Below are positions 27,037 to 36,294 of a DNA stretch of 64,000 nucleotides, piece by piece (the stretch's first letter is position 1; each line of letters opens with the position of its first letter). A program made the position numbers and the translations under genes. The stretch is from Candidatus Poribacteria bacterium (lineage in GTDB: Bacteria; Poribacteria; WGA-4E; JAJDTR01): positions 399,880 through 463,879 of the forward strand of contig JAPPIK010000056.1 in NCBI GenBank assembly GCA_028820655.1, written 5' to 3'. A model generated the notes under the pieces. That model was not told where the DNA came from. It saw only the letters and a list, made by a program, of their open reading frames with translations, and ran no database searches.

Positions 27037-27234
27037 TTGACCGTAACGTATTCTCAACATCGCATTGCGATCCGCAGGAAAGTTTATTCGCGGTGCCATG
27101 CTTGCTGCCGTGCCGGGAAATTTACCGAAACGACGTTCGATGCAATTGATGAACAACACTATTTGATGGAAACGCACTGTTGCGGCAAATTGATCACTCC
27201 GAGCATAGCGGCAGAAGGGGGAATGGGGCGATGA
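27037..27234 (+). CDS. Small Cys-rich protein, possible zinc ribbon
   Basis: 65 residues from a TTG with AAGGAG 10 bp upstream. Cysteines occur as C-x2-CC (CHACC) and CC (HCCGKL) about 25 residues apart, which could bind one metal ion. No family recognised. The good ribosome site and Cys spacing favour a gene; small size and rare start codon argue for caution. Confidence 0.4.
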   Translation: MTVTYSQHRIAIRRKVYSRCHACCRAGKFTETTFDAIDEQHYLMETHCCGKLITPSIAAEGGMGR

Positions 27235-27285
27235 CCTGTGTCTCCGCGAAGACGAAGAAATCTTTCTTCTGAATCAAATTGGATG

Positions 27286-27367
27286 AGAACAAAGAGAGTG
27301 AAAGCATGAAAGAAGGATGGGATCAGTAGATCCTTCCATTCTTCCAGTCTTCCTGTCTTCCAGTTCT
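27286..27367. repeat. 82-bp imperfect foldback built of GGAAG-type units
   Basis: Two 39-bp arms, ending AGAAC (27286) and GTTCT (27367), are inverted around the loop AGTA. They match at about 25 of 39 positions and perfectly in the inner GGATC/GATCC. The right arm is the period-8 tract inverted: CTTCC at 27333, 27341, 27349 and 27357. It lies 57 bp upstream of thiE, in the thiE promoter region. Confidence 0.6.
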
Positions 27368-27423
27368 GCGTTTGCACCTTGTGGTCTCATGCCTTCTAAT
27401 GAGTTGCGGTTTCTGAAAAGACT

Positions 27424-28071
27424 ATGAAGCGAATTGGCGTGCTGCATGTGATCACGGATACGACAGTCCAATCGCGATTCACGCATGCGCAACTCGCGGA
27501 AATGGCAATCGAGGGCGGCGCGGATACTGTTCAGTTTCGTCAGAAAACGGGTACAACGCGTGATCTGCTTGAAGCGGCACAAGACGCTCAAGCCGTCTGC
27601 ACCCAACATGCTGTCCCGCTGATAGTAAACGATCGAGCGGACATTGCGCTGGCTGTCGGTGCCGCGGGTGTGCATTTTGGGCAGGACGATTTGCCAATTT
27701 CAATCGGTCGCAACCTTTTTCCGCAAAACTCGATAATCGGTGCTTCGGCGCGGACAGAAGAGAAAATCTTGAAAGCGATTTCGGAGGGCGCCGATTACAT
27801 CGGGTTCGGACCGATTCGCCAAACTTCGTCAAAACCGGATGCCGAGGCGCCGAAGGGATTGGACGCGCTTTCAAGAATGTGTAAAATTGCCCGATGTCCC
27901 GTAATAGCTATCGGCGGCATCACTGTTGAGGACGTTTTCAACGTGATTCGCGCCGGGGCGCACGGAGTTGCCGTCATTTCGGCGGTGTGCGGCGCACCGG
28001 ATCCGCTTGCAGCCACTCGCCATTTGGTCGCGGAGATACGTCGGGCGAAAAAGGAATCGGAGAAAGTCTGA
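27424..28071 (+). CDS. thiE: Thiamine-phosphate synthase ThiE
   Basis: Couples hydroxymethylpyrimidine diphosphate with thiazole phosphate to give thiamin monophosphate. The 215-residue TIM barrel shows the family blocks in order: VQFRQK (diphosphate site), VNDRADIALAVGAAGVHFGQ with Asp for Mg2+, GASARTEE, YIGFGPIRQTSSK and VIAIGGIT near the phosphate site. It stands alone, 21 kb from thiC-thiO-thiS, and no TPP riboswitch is seen in front of it. The ATG follows a weak ribosome site. Confidence 0.95.
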   Translation: MKRIGVLHVITDTTVQSRFTHAQLAEMAIEGGADTVQFRQKTGTTRDLLEAAQDAQAVCTQHAVPLIVNDRADIALAVGAAGVHFGQDDLPISIGRNLFPQNSIIGASARTEEKILKAISEGADYIGFGPIRQTSSKPDAEAPKGLDALSRMCKIARCPVIAIGGITVEDVFNVIRAGAHGVAVISAVCGAPDPLAATRHLVAEIRRAKKESEKV

Positions 28072-28253
28072 ATGATGGCGGGGATGTTACTCTTTATCGT
28101 TTCAGCGTTGTCGATCTGCCGCCCGGCGGCGCTTTTCAAGGGGGTTGAGCGCTTTATAAACTTTGCTAAAATCTGCTGGATTTGTCAACCCTCGAGGAGC
28201 GATTGGCTCAATAACAAAGTTTTGGTTTATACGCTAACAACACAATTAGGCCA

Positions 28254-29243
28254 ATGAGTAAACTGGGAGTAGGATTTGTCGGTAGCGATGTCCATGTCGG
28301 CGCGTATGTTGAGGCGTTTCTTGCACATCCCGATGTGAGATTGGTCGGGGCTTTTGACAGCGAAGCGGATAGCGCTATGGAGGTGGCGGCGCAAGGGTCG
28401 ATGGGTTTATGGACCACGCAACTTGAGGAATTGCTTGAAAACCCGCAAATTGATGTTATAATGGTGTGCAGCCCCGATCATCTGCATGCTTCCCACTCGA
28501 TTGCGGCGTTGAGAGCCGGGAAACACGTTTTATGCGAAAAGCCCATGACAACTACCTTGCAAGATTGCAAGGACATGGTCAAGGCAGTAGACGAAACGGG
28601 CCTTACCTTTATGGCGAGCCAATTCATGAGGTTTCGTCCCAAACACCAAGCGATAAAAAAACTTTACAACGAAGGGGTACTTGGCAGGGCTTTCTTCGTG
28701 GAAGGCAGCTATATCCACGACATGAATAGCATCTATGCCCGGAACACATGGCGCTCGGCGCCGGAGAATCCTCAGAATATTCTCATAGGCGGAGGTTGCC
28801 ACCCGTTGGACTTGCTTCGCTGGGCGGTTGGATCGGAGATTGAGGAAGTGCACGCCTATTCGAACGGTTACGCGGCGCGCGACTTTGTGTTGGAGGATTG
28901 CTATATTTTCAGTTGCAGATTCAAGGGCGGTTGTCTCGGAAAGGTGTTGGTGACAACCGGCTGCAGGGGGCACGGTATGGGAGAGGGCTTCCTGTCAATC
29001 TACGGTACGGAGGCGACCGTATGGCGAGACCGTCTCTACCCTGCCGCGGGAGAATCAACGGAAATTCATTACGACGACGACGAGCCCATCAAAATTGCTG
29101 TCAGCCATTTCGTTGATTGTGTAATGACTGGAAAACAGCCTTTGATAGATGTGCGCGACGGGGCAAAAACCGTGGCCGCGCTGGTTGCAGGCGTGAATTC
29201 GGCCGAATCGGGAGTGCCCGTAACTGTCTTTAATGAATTTTGA
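28254..29243 (+). CDS. Gfo/Idh/MocA family oxidoreductase
   Basis: NAD(P)-dependent sugar or cyclitol dehydrogenase. Rossmann fold at the N-terminus (LGVGFVGSDVHVGAYVEAF), the family Lys in the EKP motif (VLCEKPMTTT, about 98) and a C-terminal alpha/beta domain with GGGCHPLDLLRW, where the His and Asp match catalytic positions. 329 residues, usual for the family. It is followed 30 bp later by the ceramidase-like gene, so the two may serve degradation of one glycosylated substrate; that link is inference. Confidence 0.9.
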   Translation: MSKLGVGFVGSDVHVGAYVEAFLAHPDVRLVGAFDSEADSAMEVAAQGSMGLWTTQLEELLENPQIDVIMVCSPDHLHASHSIAALRAGKHVLCEKPMTTTLQDCKDMVKAVDETGLTFMASQFMRFRPKHQAIKKLYNEGVLGRAFFVEGSYIHDMNSIYARNTWRSAPENPQNILIGGGCHPLDLLRWAVGSEIEEVHAYSNGYAARDFVLEDCYIFSCRFKGGCLGKVLVTTGCRGHGMGEGFLSIYGTEATVWRDRLYPAAGESTEIHYDDDEPIKIAVSHFVDCVMTGKQPLIDVRDGAKTVAALVAGVNSAESGVPVTVFNEF

Positions 29244-29273
29244 CGTGAAAACTCAAGATTTGGGAAGAGCATA

Positions 29274-30698
29274 ATGACACTAGCTTCAGTTCTGTTGTCG
29301 CTGAGTCCCTCATTTGTCGGAAGCGTTGCGGCGCACACAGATACACTACTGGCGGGTGCCGCCGAGAACCTTTTCACCCCCGCTATGGAACAGTCGGACG
29401 ACTGGCAACCGACAGTTTACGAGGATCTGTATGCCAGATCGCTCGTACTATCGGACGGACGGAACTATCTTGCAATCATAACTGCAGACCACTTCATGCA
29501 GGGCTTTGACGAATCCGAGATGATGCGCCGGGTCGTCAATAGAGCGACCGGAATACCGCCGAACGATATCTTCATCAACTTCAGTCATACTCACAACTCC
29601 ATGCTCCCGGGCGAAAGATGGAGAAAGGAAGCCCAAGTTTCCACCGCAGAACTTGACATTCCGTATGATGAATGGCTGGGACGCGAAGGAAGGGAACTGG
29701 ACCCATTTGTTCAGTGGTGGTTCTGTCATCTGGCGGAAGCGACGAAACGCGCGAAAGATAATCTTCGGCCCGCAGAACTGGGAGTCGGACGAGCGCCGGT
29801 ACAGATCGGCTACAACCGCCGCTCGATTCGTGACGGCGTGTGTGTGATGGCTGAGAACCCCAACGGCGCCGTGGTGCCATGGACAGATGTCTTGGGAGTT
29901 TACTCGAAGGACACAGGCCGATGCGATGCAAAAAATCGAATTGCCGTTATGTTCACCCACGCAGCCCATCCCGTCATCGTACACTTCGGAGGTTGGCCGA
30001 ATCCGGACTACTCCAAACCGGCGATCGGTCCCGATTTCCCCGGCTACGCGGTGAAACATCTGCGCAACCTCCTCACAGCGGACGATCAACAATCGGGGGT
30101 GTTGATGTTTGCCCAGGCCTGTGGCGCAAATATAAACGGGTTTCCACTGCGGGGCGGTATTGGCGCGTGCGAGGTGGCAGGGCTTTCCTTGGCATTCGCG
30201 ACTCGAAACGCCATCGACAACCGTGCGGTAATCACGCCCGGAGTGCTAAGAAATCGCCAATCTACACTCTCGCTCCCGTACAAGCTGCCGCCGGTCGAGC
30301 AAGTCAAGAAATGGTTGAGCGAAGATCCGGAGAGCGGAAACCTGAAACATCTGCTCGAAGTGTCCGAAAGCGGTGTGCGCAAATATCTAGAGCTTCCGAT
30401 GACCGCCTATGCGATCGGGAATGATTTGGTAATCCTCATGCTTCCCGGAGAGATGTTCTGCGAGTACCAGTTGCACGCTGACGCCGTATCGTCGTTTCCG
30501 CATACAATAGTTCTCGGTTACATTAACGGAAGCGTAAGTTATGTTGCAACCGCAAAGGACTATGAATTACCGGATTTGACGGGTGGGCATGGCGTTTCCC
30601 CCAATAGCGCCTACCTTCCGTTAGAGCCGGAGACCGAGGGTATGATTAAAGACGGAATAGCAAAACTGTTGAATGATTTGAAAGCGGACTGCGGGTAG
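29274..30698 (+). CDS. Neutral/alkaline non-lysosomal ceramidase-like protein (N-terminal domain type)
   Basis: Homologue of the N-terminal zinc-amidase domain of neutral ceramidases, which hydrolyse the amide bond of ceramide. Expected metal-binding blocks are present: SHTHNS near 103, HAAHPVIVHFG near 225 and a later EMFCEYQ block. The start has GGAAGAG 7 bp upstream. The first 20 residues are hydrophobic but lack basic residues, so export is uncertain. 474 residues, shorter than full ceramidases (about 650) because the C-terminal domain is missing. A divergent paralogue lies at 57290-58543. Actual substrate unknown. Confidence 0.85.
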   Translation: MTLASVLLSLSPSFVGSVAAHTDTLLAGAAENLFTPAMEQSDDWQPTVYEDLYARSLVLSDGRNYLAIITADHFMQGFDESEMMRRVVNRATGIPPNDIFINFSHTHNSMLPGERWRKEAQVSTAELDIPYDEWLGREGRELDPFVQWWFCHLAEATKRAKDNLRPAELGVGRAPVQIGYNRRSIRDGVCVMAENPNGAVVPWTDVLGVYSKDTGRCDAKNRIAVMFTHAAHPVIVHFGGWPNPDYSKPAIGPDFPGYAVKHLRNLLTADDQQSGVLMFAQACGANINGFPLRGGIGACEVAGLSLAFATRNAIDNRAVITPGVLRNRQSTLSLPYKLPPVEQVKKWLSEDPESGNLKHLLEVSESGVRKYLELPMTAYAIGNDLVILMLPGEMFCEYQLHADAVSSFPHTIVLGYINGSVSYVATAKDYELPDLTGGHGVSPNSAYLPLEPETEGMIKDGIAKLLNDLKADCG

Positions 30699-31216
30699 AA
30701 AAACGGAGTCACTTTGAGTGGAACCTACAGCTAGGCAGCCGAGCGAATTTCAATCAAAGCGTTGATCCCATGAACTATCCCGAAAGATTGGCAGCCTTCC
30801 CTATTCTTGGATTATCGAGGATGCCAATCGTGAAAGGTCATCGATCGCCTAGGAATCTCTAACGCACAGGATTTTCTATCGCCTCTACTATTCGTTCGGT
30901 CGATCGCAATTTCACCGCTTGATTCGTCCGATGAGTTTTAATTGGACAGTCGTTTGATGTCCTCTGGAGTGAAAGAGGGGTCAAAATCGAAGTGGCAGGG
31001 TTGGCTCCCTCGCGATAGCGGAAGATTGAGATTCGGAACTTGCGCATGCCGTGTCGGCAGCGGCAAGAGCGTTACAGGACATTTAACACCGAAAAATTCG
31101 ACAAGATGAGGGATGATTTGTTGGAAATCTGCTGAGAGATTTGAGGTAGATGTTCCGTGGGATTTGTGGAATCCCTAGAGATTTCGATAAACCAATTTAC
31201 AGTATGGGAGGTAACG
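30699..31216. other. Intergenic region, no gene seen
   Basis: About 520 bp without a credible coding frame. It contains an 8-bp inverted repeat GATTGGCA (30786-30793) and TGCCAATC (30822-30829) with 28 nt between. The promoter of the cyclase gene should be in its right half. Confidence 0.5.
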
Positions 31217-32173
31217 ATGTTTAACAGGACTCGGATCAAGTTTTTCATTCTGGTCGGGATGGCAGCCGGGCTGGTCGCGTTAACGGGCAGGTGGGCGCTC
31301 ACCCATGAGGGCAATTGGTATCCTTCGAGATGGGGAGCTGACGATGAGCGCGGGGCGGCGAATCGCATCACGCCGGCGAAGATATTGGAAGCGGCTACCC
31401 TGATTAAAGAGGGGAAGATTTACCAGTTGGGTAGGGTTTACGAAACGGATATGCCGGTGTTTGGGACGCGCCATTACAGTTTGCGCATTCCCGCTATGTC
31501 GGGACCGCTTGGCGATAATAAGATTACATGGTTCGAAGAGATTGTTAGTGGCGAGCTTGGCCAGATCGGCACACAGTTCGATGGTCTGGGGCACGTTGGA
31601 ATTGGCGACCTCTACTATAACGGCTTCAACCGCAATGAGTTTGCCAAGCCCGAGGGATTGTTAAAAATCGGTGTTGAGAACGTCGGCGCCTTTGTAACGC
31701 GAGGAGTGCTTATCGATGTCGCCGGTTACAAGGGTGTTGAACATCTGGAAGGAGGCTACGAGATTACCGTAGCCGATTTAGAGGGCGCACTTAAGCGTCA
31801 GGGAACCAAAATCACCTCCGGCGATGTGGTAATAATCCATACCGGTTGGGGTAGGTTCTGGATTACGGACAACGAACGCTACAATGCCAGCGAACCCGGC
31901 ATCGGTCTGGGAGCGGGCCAGTACCTGGTCGACAAAGAGATTGCCATGGTCTGCGGCGACACTTGGGGGGTAGAGGTGGTGCCGAATCCCGATGAATCGC
32001 TGGCATTCCCCGTGCACCAGTTGATATTACCCAAGAACGGAATCTATATACTTGAGAACATCATCACCGAGGAGTTGGCGATGGACAAGGTCTACGAGTT
32101 CGCTTTCGTCTTCGCGCCGCTGCGAATCAAGGGCGGCACCGGATCTCCGGGAAATCCGATCGCGATTCGGTAA
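31217..32173 (+). CDS. Cyclase-family (kynurenine-formamidase-like) exported hydrolase
   Basis: Zn- or Mn-dependent amidohydrolase of the cyclase family. The metal motif reads GTQFDGLGH (canonical H-x-GTH-x-D), with a further metal/catalytic block near the C-terminus. I chose the ATG at 31217, with GGGAGG 6 bp upstream, which gives 318 residues and an N-terminus MFNRTRIKFFILVGMAAGL that reads as a signal peptide or anchor; the frame is open 20 codons earlier without support. The substrate could be an amide or lactone. The usual first His of HxGTH is replaced (QIGTQFD), so metal binding may differ. Confidence 0.85.
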   Translation: MFNRTRIKFFILVGMAAGLVALTGRWALTHEGNWYPSRWGADDERGAANRITPAKILEAATLIKEGKIYQLGRVYETDMPVFGTRHYSLRIPAMSGPLGDNKITWFEEIVSGELGQIGTQFDGLGHVGIGDLYYNGFNRNEFAKPEGLLKIGVENVGAFVTRGVLIDVAGYKGVEHLEGGYEITVADLEGALKRQGTKITSGDVVIIHTGWGRFWITDNERYNASEPGIGLGAGQYLVDKEIAMVCGDTWGVEVVPNPDESLAFPVHQLILPKNGIYILENIITEELAMDKVYEFAFVFAPLRIKGGTGSPGNPIAIR

Positions 32174-32295
32174 ATGTCTGTCGCGGGTTCGGGGCTCCGA
32201 AAAACAGCGTACTATTTGGCTGCATTGCTGACTATCATCGCGGCGGCAAGCGCGTGACAGTGGCGAATCGGATTTTGGGCGGGAGCAAGAAATAG

Positions 32296-32958
32296 ATGGA
32301 TCGAGTTTTAGAGCCGGAGGCAATGGACTCATTGGAGGACGCTGAAGCCTACGACGCGATGGACCATACTAACGTCAACATCGAGTTCGTAGAGCGCGTC
32401 ATTGAACTTGGGGCGAAGCGAGGACGCTACCTAGACGTGGGGACGGGACCCGCAGCCATACCAATCATGTTGGCTGAACGGTTGCCGAGCGTGGAAGTAA
32501 CCGGGATTGACCTTTCGGCGAGCATGCTGGAACTGGGAAAATCTCATATTGACGAGGCCGGGTTAACTGAACGGATAACATTGAGGCAGGCTGACGCGAA
32601 GGAACTGCCTTATCCGGGTGGTTTTTTTGATGGTGTCATTTGCAACAGCATTATCCACCACATTCCGGATCCACTCCCAATGCTTGGCGAGGTTAGCCGA
32701 GTGATTCGCGCGGATGGGTTAATCTTGATTCGAGATTTAATCCGCCCCGAATCCTCGGAAACTGCTTTAAACCTTGTGGAGAAGTATGCTGACGGCGCTA
32801 CGCCTTACCAACGGAAACTGTTTTACGATTCCTTCCTTGCCGCATTCACAATCGCCGAAATTGAAGAAATGCTCGACCAAGTGAACCTGCCCGACACCGT
32901 TGTGATTCAGAGTTCTGATAGGCACTGGTCAATTGAGCGTCCCGTGGAAAAAAGTTGA
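32296..32958 (+). CDS. Class I SAM-dependent methyltransferase
   Basis: 220 residues with motif I YLDVGTGPAAIP, an acidic strand-2 end (VTGIDLS), motif II LRQADAKELPYPGGFFDGVI and the following CNSIIHHIPDP, all typical of the Methyltransf_11/25 type. Acceptor unknown; small-molecule methylation is likely. GGGAGC precedes the ATG. It lies 120 bp after the cyclase gene on the same strand. Confidence 0.9.
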   Translation: MDRVLEPEAMDSLEDAEAYDAMDHTNVNIEFVERVIELGAKRGRYLDVGTGPAAIPIMLAERLPSVEVTGIDLSASMLELGKSHIDEAGLTERITLRQADAKELPYPGGFFDGVICNSIIHHIPDPLPMLGEVSRVIRADGLILIRDLIRPESSETALNLVEKYADGATPYQRKLFYDSFLAAFTIAEIEEMLDQVNLPDTVVIQSSDRHWSIERPVEKS

Positions 32959-33233
32959 TATCGTCGGCGCACGCGATTCCGCAAATAATTCGGGGGAGGA
33001 GCGGAGAATCCGCCTCTTTTCGTTCTTCGGAAGTGCGAATTGTTCTTGGTTCAAGTTCGGGCGCAGCCCGGTACATGTCATCTCCGCAATCTATTGTTAC
33101 GACCTAAAAGCGTTGCGTTTGGCGCACCACAAAGCGTAAAAAGTGTTATTTATGGCACGATAATACCGCGCTGCCGATAAACGCGAATGTGGTGTATTGT
33201 GTTTGCAAAACCGAAACAATAGACTCTGAATAG

Positions 33234-36014
33234 ATGAAATTAGCAAGAGAGAATACCAAACAGAATTGTACGCAGTGGCGTTTGCCTGTGGGTGCCAAGG
33301 CTCGATTTGGCAAGGGGTGGCTCTCCAGTAACGTCGCGTGGTCTCCGGATGCCAACTATCTCGCAATAGGCAGTAGTATCGGAGTGTGGCTCTACGATGC
33401 ACACTCCGGTGAAGAGATTAATTTGTTAACCGGACACACCGGTCCCGTTTCCAGTGTAGCGTTCAGCCCGGACGGACAAACCATTGCCAGTGGCGGAAGT
33501 TGGTGGGATGGCACGATTCGTCTCTGGAATGTTATGACGGGTACGCATGAAAAAACACTGGCTGCACACACGGGCTGGGTGTTGAGCTTGACTTTCAGCC
33601 CGGATGGAAGGACGCTGGCAAGCGGTAGCGAGGACGAATCCATCTGTCTGTGGAACGTGCGCACCGGACAACGAATTCGAACCCTTGCCGGGCACACGGG
33701 AGGAGTGAGAAGCGTCGCTTTTAGCCCCGACGGAGGCACGCTGGCTAGCGGTAGCGAGGACGAAACCATCCGTTTTTGGGAGGTTGTTTCCGGTACTCAT
33801 AAACAAAAACTCACGGCGCATGCGGGCGGTGTAAGAAGCGTCGTATTCAGCCCTGATAGAGAGACACTGGCTAGTGGTGGTTGGGATGACAATATTTACT
33901 TATGGGACCTCAAGTCCGGCGGCAACAAACAAGAACTTGCCGGACACTCTGGACGGGTTTCAAGTGTGGCATTCAGCCCTGATGGAAATACACTGGCAAG
34001 TGGCGGTGAATTCGGTGCCATCCATCTGTGGAACACCACCACCTCGATTAAAGAACGAACGCTAACCGGACACACCAAATGGGTTTCGAGTGTGGCGTTC
34101 AGTCCGGATGGAAAAACGCTGGCCAGCACAAGCGATGACAACACGATCCGCCTGTGGAATAGCCTCATGGGAGCGCACAAGCAGAGGTTTACGGGGCACA
34201 CGGGCGGTGTCAAAGGGGTTGCGATCAGTCCCGATGGCAAGACGATTGCCAGTGCCAGCGCTGACAACACCGTTCGCTTATGGAATGCGGCAGCCGGAGA
34301 GCACAAGCATACACTCAATGGGCATACTGAAGAGGTCACTAGTGTCGCATTTAGCCCAATGGGAGACGTGCTGGCCAGCGGGGGTACCGACAACACCGTT
34401 TGTGTTTGGGATGTGGAAACGGGAGAGCATAGACAGACGCTGACCGGACACTGGAACCCAGTGTTATCTGTTGCGTTCAGTCCCGACGGATCGACGCTCG
34501 CCAGCGGGAGCAATGACACCACGATCCGGTTATGGGACGTGACGACGGGCGAGCATAAGCAAACTCTCACTGCACATGCTCGTGCGGTTCACGGCGTGGC
34601 ATTCAGCCCGGATGGAAAGATGCTTGCAACCGCAAGCGATGACAATTCCGTCCGTTTGTGGGACGCCGCTACCGGCCGCCACAAAAGCAAGCTCGAGGGA
34701 GATACTCCGGGAGTAAGAAACGTAGCATTCACACCGGATGGCGGTACACTTGCAAGTGGGAGTGAGTCTGGCATCATCTATCTGTGGGAGGTTGCCACGA
34801 GTAGTCAAAAGCTGATTTTATCCGGGCACACGGAGAGCGTCTGGAGTGTTGCCTTTAGCTCGGAAGGCACGACACTTGCCAATGGGAGTGAGTTTGGTAC
34901 CATTCACGTGTGGAACATTGTTTCGGGCAACCACGAACGGACGCTTTCCGGACATACCGAGCGGGTTTCGTCCGTTTTCTTCAGTCCGGACGGGTCGTCG
35001 TTGGTCAGCGGTAGCGATGACAGCACAATCTGCTTGTGGGAGGCCGCGGAAGAACCAAATGATCGGCCGATTACCGGGCATACGGCTGCAATAACCAGCG
35101 TGGGGTTCAGCCCGGATGGTGAAACGCTTGCTAGTGGAAGTGGTAATGCGTTTGGAAGCGAGGACAACACCATACAAGTGTGGGATGCGTTGAATGGCGC
35201 TCACGAGCAGACACTTCACGGGTTCCCCGATCGGGTGACAACCGTTGCGGTAAGCCCGGATGGCAGAATGCTCGCCAGCGATGGGAACTGGGACAATAAC
35301 GTTCGGTTATGGGATGTTGCCACCGGGAGTCTGAGGCAGACATTGGTTGGTCACACCAAGAGAATTAGGAGTGTGACTTTTAGTCCGGACGGGTCGACCT
35401 TGGCGAGCGGAAGCGAGGACAGTACAGTTTGCCTATGGGACGCAGTCTCGGGAGACCACAAACGCACACTCATCGGGCATAAGGGCGGAGTAAACAGCGT
35501 AGCGTTTACCCCCGATGGAACGATGTTGGCAAGTGGGAGCGACGACGACACTGTTCGGCTTTGGGACGTTGTAGCGGGCACACAGAGGCGGACACTTGCC
35601 GGACACGGAGGCGGAGTACGCACCCTGGTTTTTAGCCCTGACGGATCAACGCTGGCTAGCGAGGGGAGTTCAGACGGCACCATTCGGCTGTGGGACTCGA
35701 TCACAGGGGCGCAAAAGCGAAGGCTTAAGGGACAAACTCATAGGGTACGAAGCGTTGGATTCAATCCGGACTGTGGTGTAATTACAGGTCACGGAGACAC
35801 GGACGGCCGCGTACATTTGTGGTATGCGGTTAGGAGTGAACAGACACGAGGATTGGCAAATTTCGTGTGGAGGTCTATTGCGGGTAGCCGCAATCGAACG
35901 CTGACCGGACATACTGGGGCGGTGTTGAGTGTCGCATTCAGTCCAAAGGGCGGAGCCATCGCCAGCGTAGGTGAGGATGGCACCGTGCTACTGTGGTACA
36001 CGGACATGATATGA
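33234..36014 (+). CDS. WD40 repeat protein with 21 blades
   Basis: 926 residues made almost entirely of WD40 repeats of about 42 residues with the pattern L-x-GHT-x-x-V-x-SVAFSPDG-x-TLASGS-x-D-x-TIRLWD. I count 20 units with the GH...SPDG...LW pattern plus a first, more diverged blade (NVAWSPDANYLAIGSSIGVW, about 38-57), that is 21, enough for three seven-bladed propellers. There is no signal peptide, membrane segment or catalytic domain. Near-identical repeats point to recent internal duplication. It is probably a protein-interaction scaffold; partners are unknown. No Shine-Dalgarno is obvious in front of the ATG. Confidence 0.92.
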   Translation: MKLARENTKQNCTQWRLPVGAKARFGKGWLSSNVAWSPDANYLAIGSSIGVWLYDAHSGEEINLLTGHTGPVSSVAFSPDGQTIASGGSWWDGTIRLWNVMTGTHEKTLAAHTGWVLSLTFSPDGRTLASGSEDESICLWNVRTGQRIRTLAGHTGGVRSVAFSPDGGTLASGSEDETIRFWEVVSGTHKQKLTAHAGGVRSVVFSPDRETLASGGWDDNIYLWDLKSGGNKQELAGHSGRVSSVAFSPDGNTLASGGEFGAIHLWNTTTSIKERTLTGHTKWVSSVAFSPDGKTLASTSDDNTIRLWNSLMGAHKQRFTGHTGGVKGVAISPDGKTIASASADNTVRLWNAAAGEHKHTLNGHTEEVTSVAFSPMGDVLASGGTDNTVCVWDVETGEHRQTLTGHWNPVLSVAFSPDGSTLASGSNDTTIRLWDVTTGEHKQTLTAHARAVHGVAFSPDGKMLATASDDNSVRLWDAATGRHKSKLEGDTPGVRNVAFTPDGGTLASGSESGIIYLWEVATSSQKLILSGHTESVWSVAFSSEGTTLANGSEFGTIHVWNIVSGNHERTLSGHTERVSSVFFSPDGSSLVSGSDDSTICLWEAAEEPNDRPITGHTAAITSVGFSPDGETLASGSGNAFGSEDNTIQVWDALNGAHEQTLHGFPDRVTTVAVSPDGRMLASDGNWDNNVRLWDVATGSLRQTLVGHTKRIRSVTFSPDGSTLASGSEDSTVCLWDAVSGDHKRTLIGHKGGVNSVAFTPDGTMLASGSDDDTVRLWDVVAGTQRRTLAGHGGGVRTLVFSPDGSTLASEGSSDGTIRLWDSITGAQKRRLKGQTHRVRSVGFNPDCGVITGHGDTDGRVHLWYAVRSEQTRGLANFVWRSIAGSRNRTLTGHTGAVLSVAFSPKGGAIASVGEDGTVLLWYTDMI

Positions 36015-36294
36015 TATGATTTGGACCGAGTCTCTACGGCGAAAAAACTCTTGCTAATGCGTGAATGTCCTCCAACATGAGTGGATAATGTTGAGGGCGA
36101 TGTGCCATTCCATTTTCTCACCCATATCTCTTGTAAAAAGGTTCAGCCTTCCAAACCCCTCAAATATCGCATCCCATTTTAAAATTGTGGTTAACGTGAT
36201 AATTCCAATAATTCCTTGATCGGTTGTTGACGATCATCCGGACTCGCACAAACCATTTGACAATTCATAGTCTAGCGCGTTAGGAGTGTGTTGA

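Noticed and set aside
24246-27234. Complete prophage or transposon behind the array
   Set aside because: No integrase, transposase, capsid, large terminase or flanking att-like repeats are visible.
28072-28257. 61-codon frame between thiE and the oxidoreductase
   Set aside because: Starts at the thiE stop but without its own Shine-Dalgarno; the peptide looks random and ends in the next gene's start.
30786-30829. 8-bp inverted repeat with 28-nt spacing
   Set aside because: Listed in the intergenic entry only; too weak for a separate regulatory claim.
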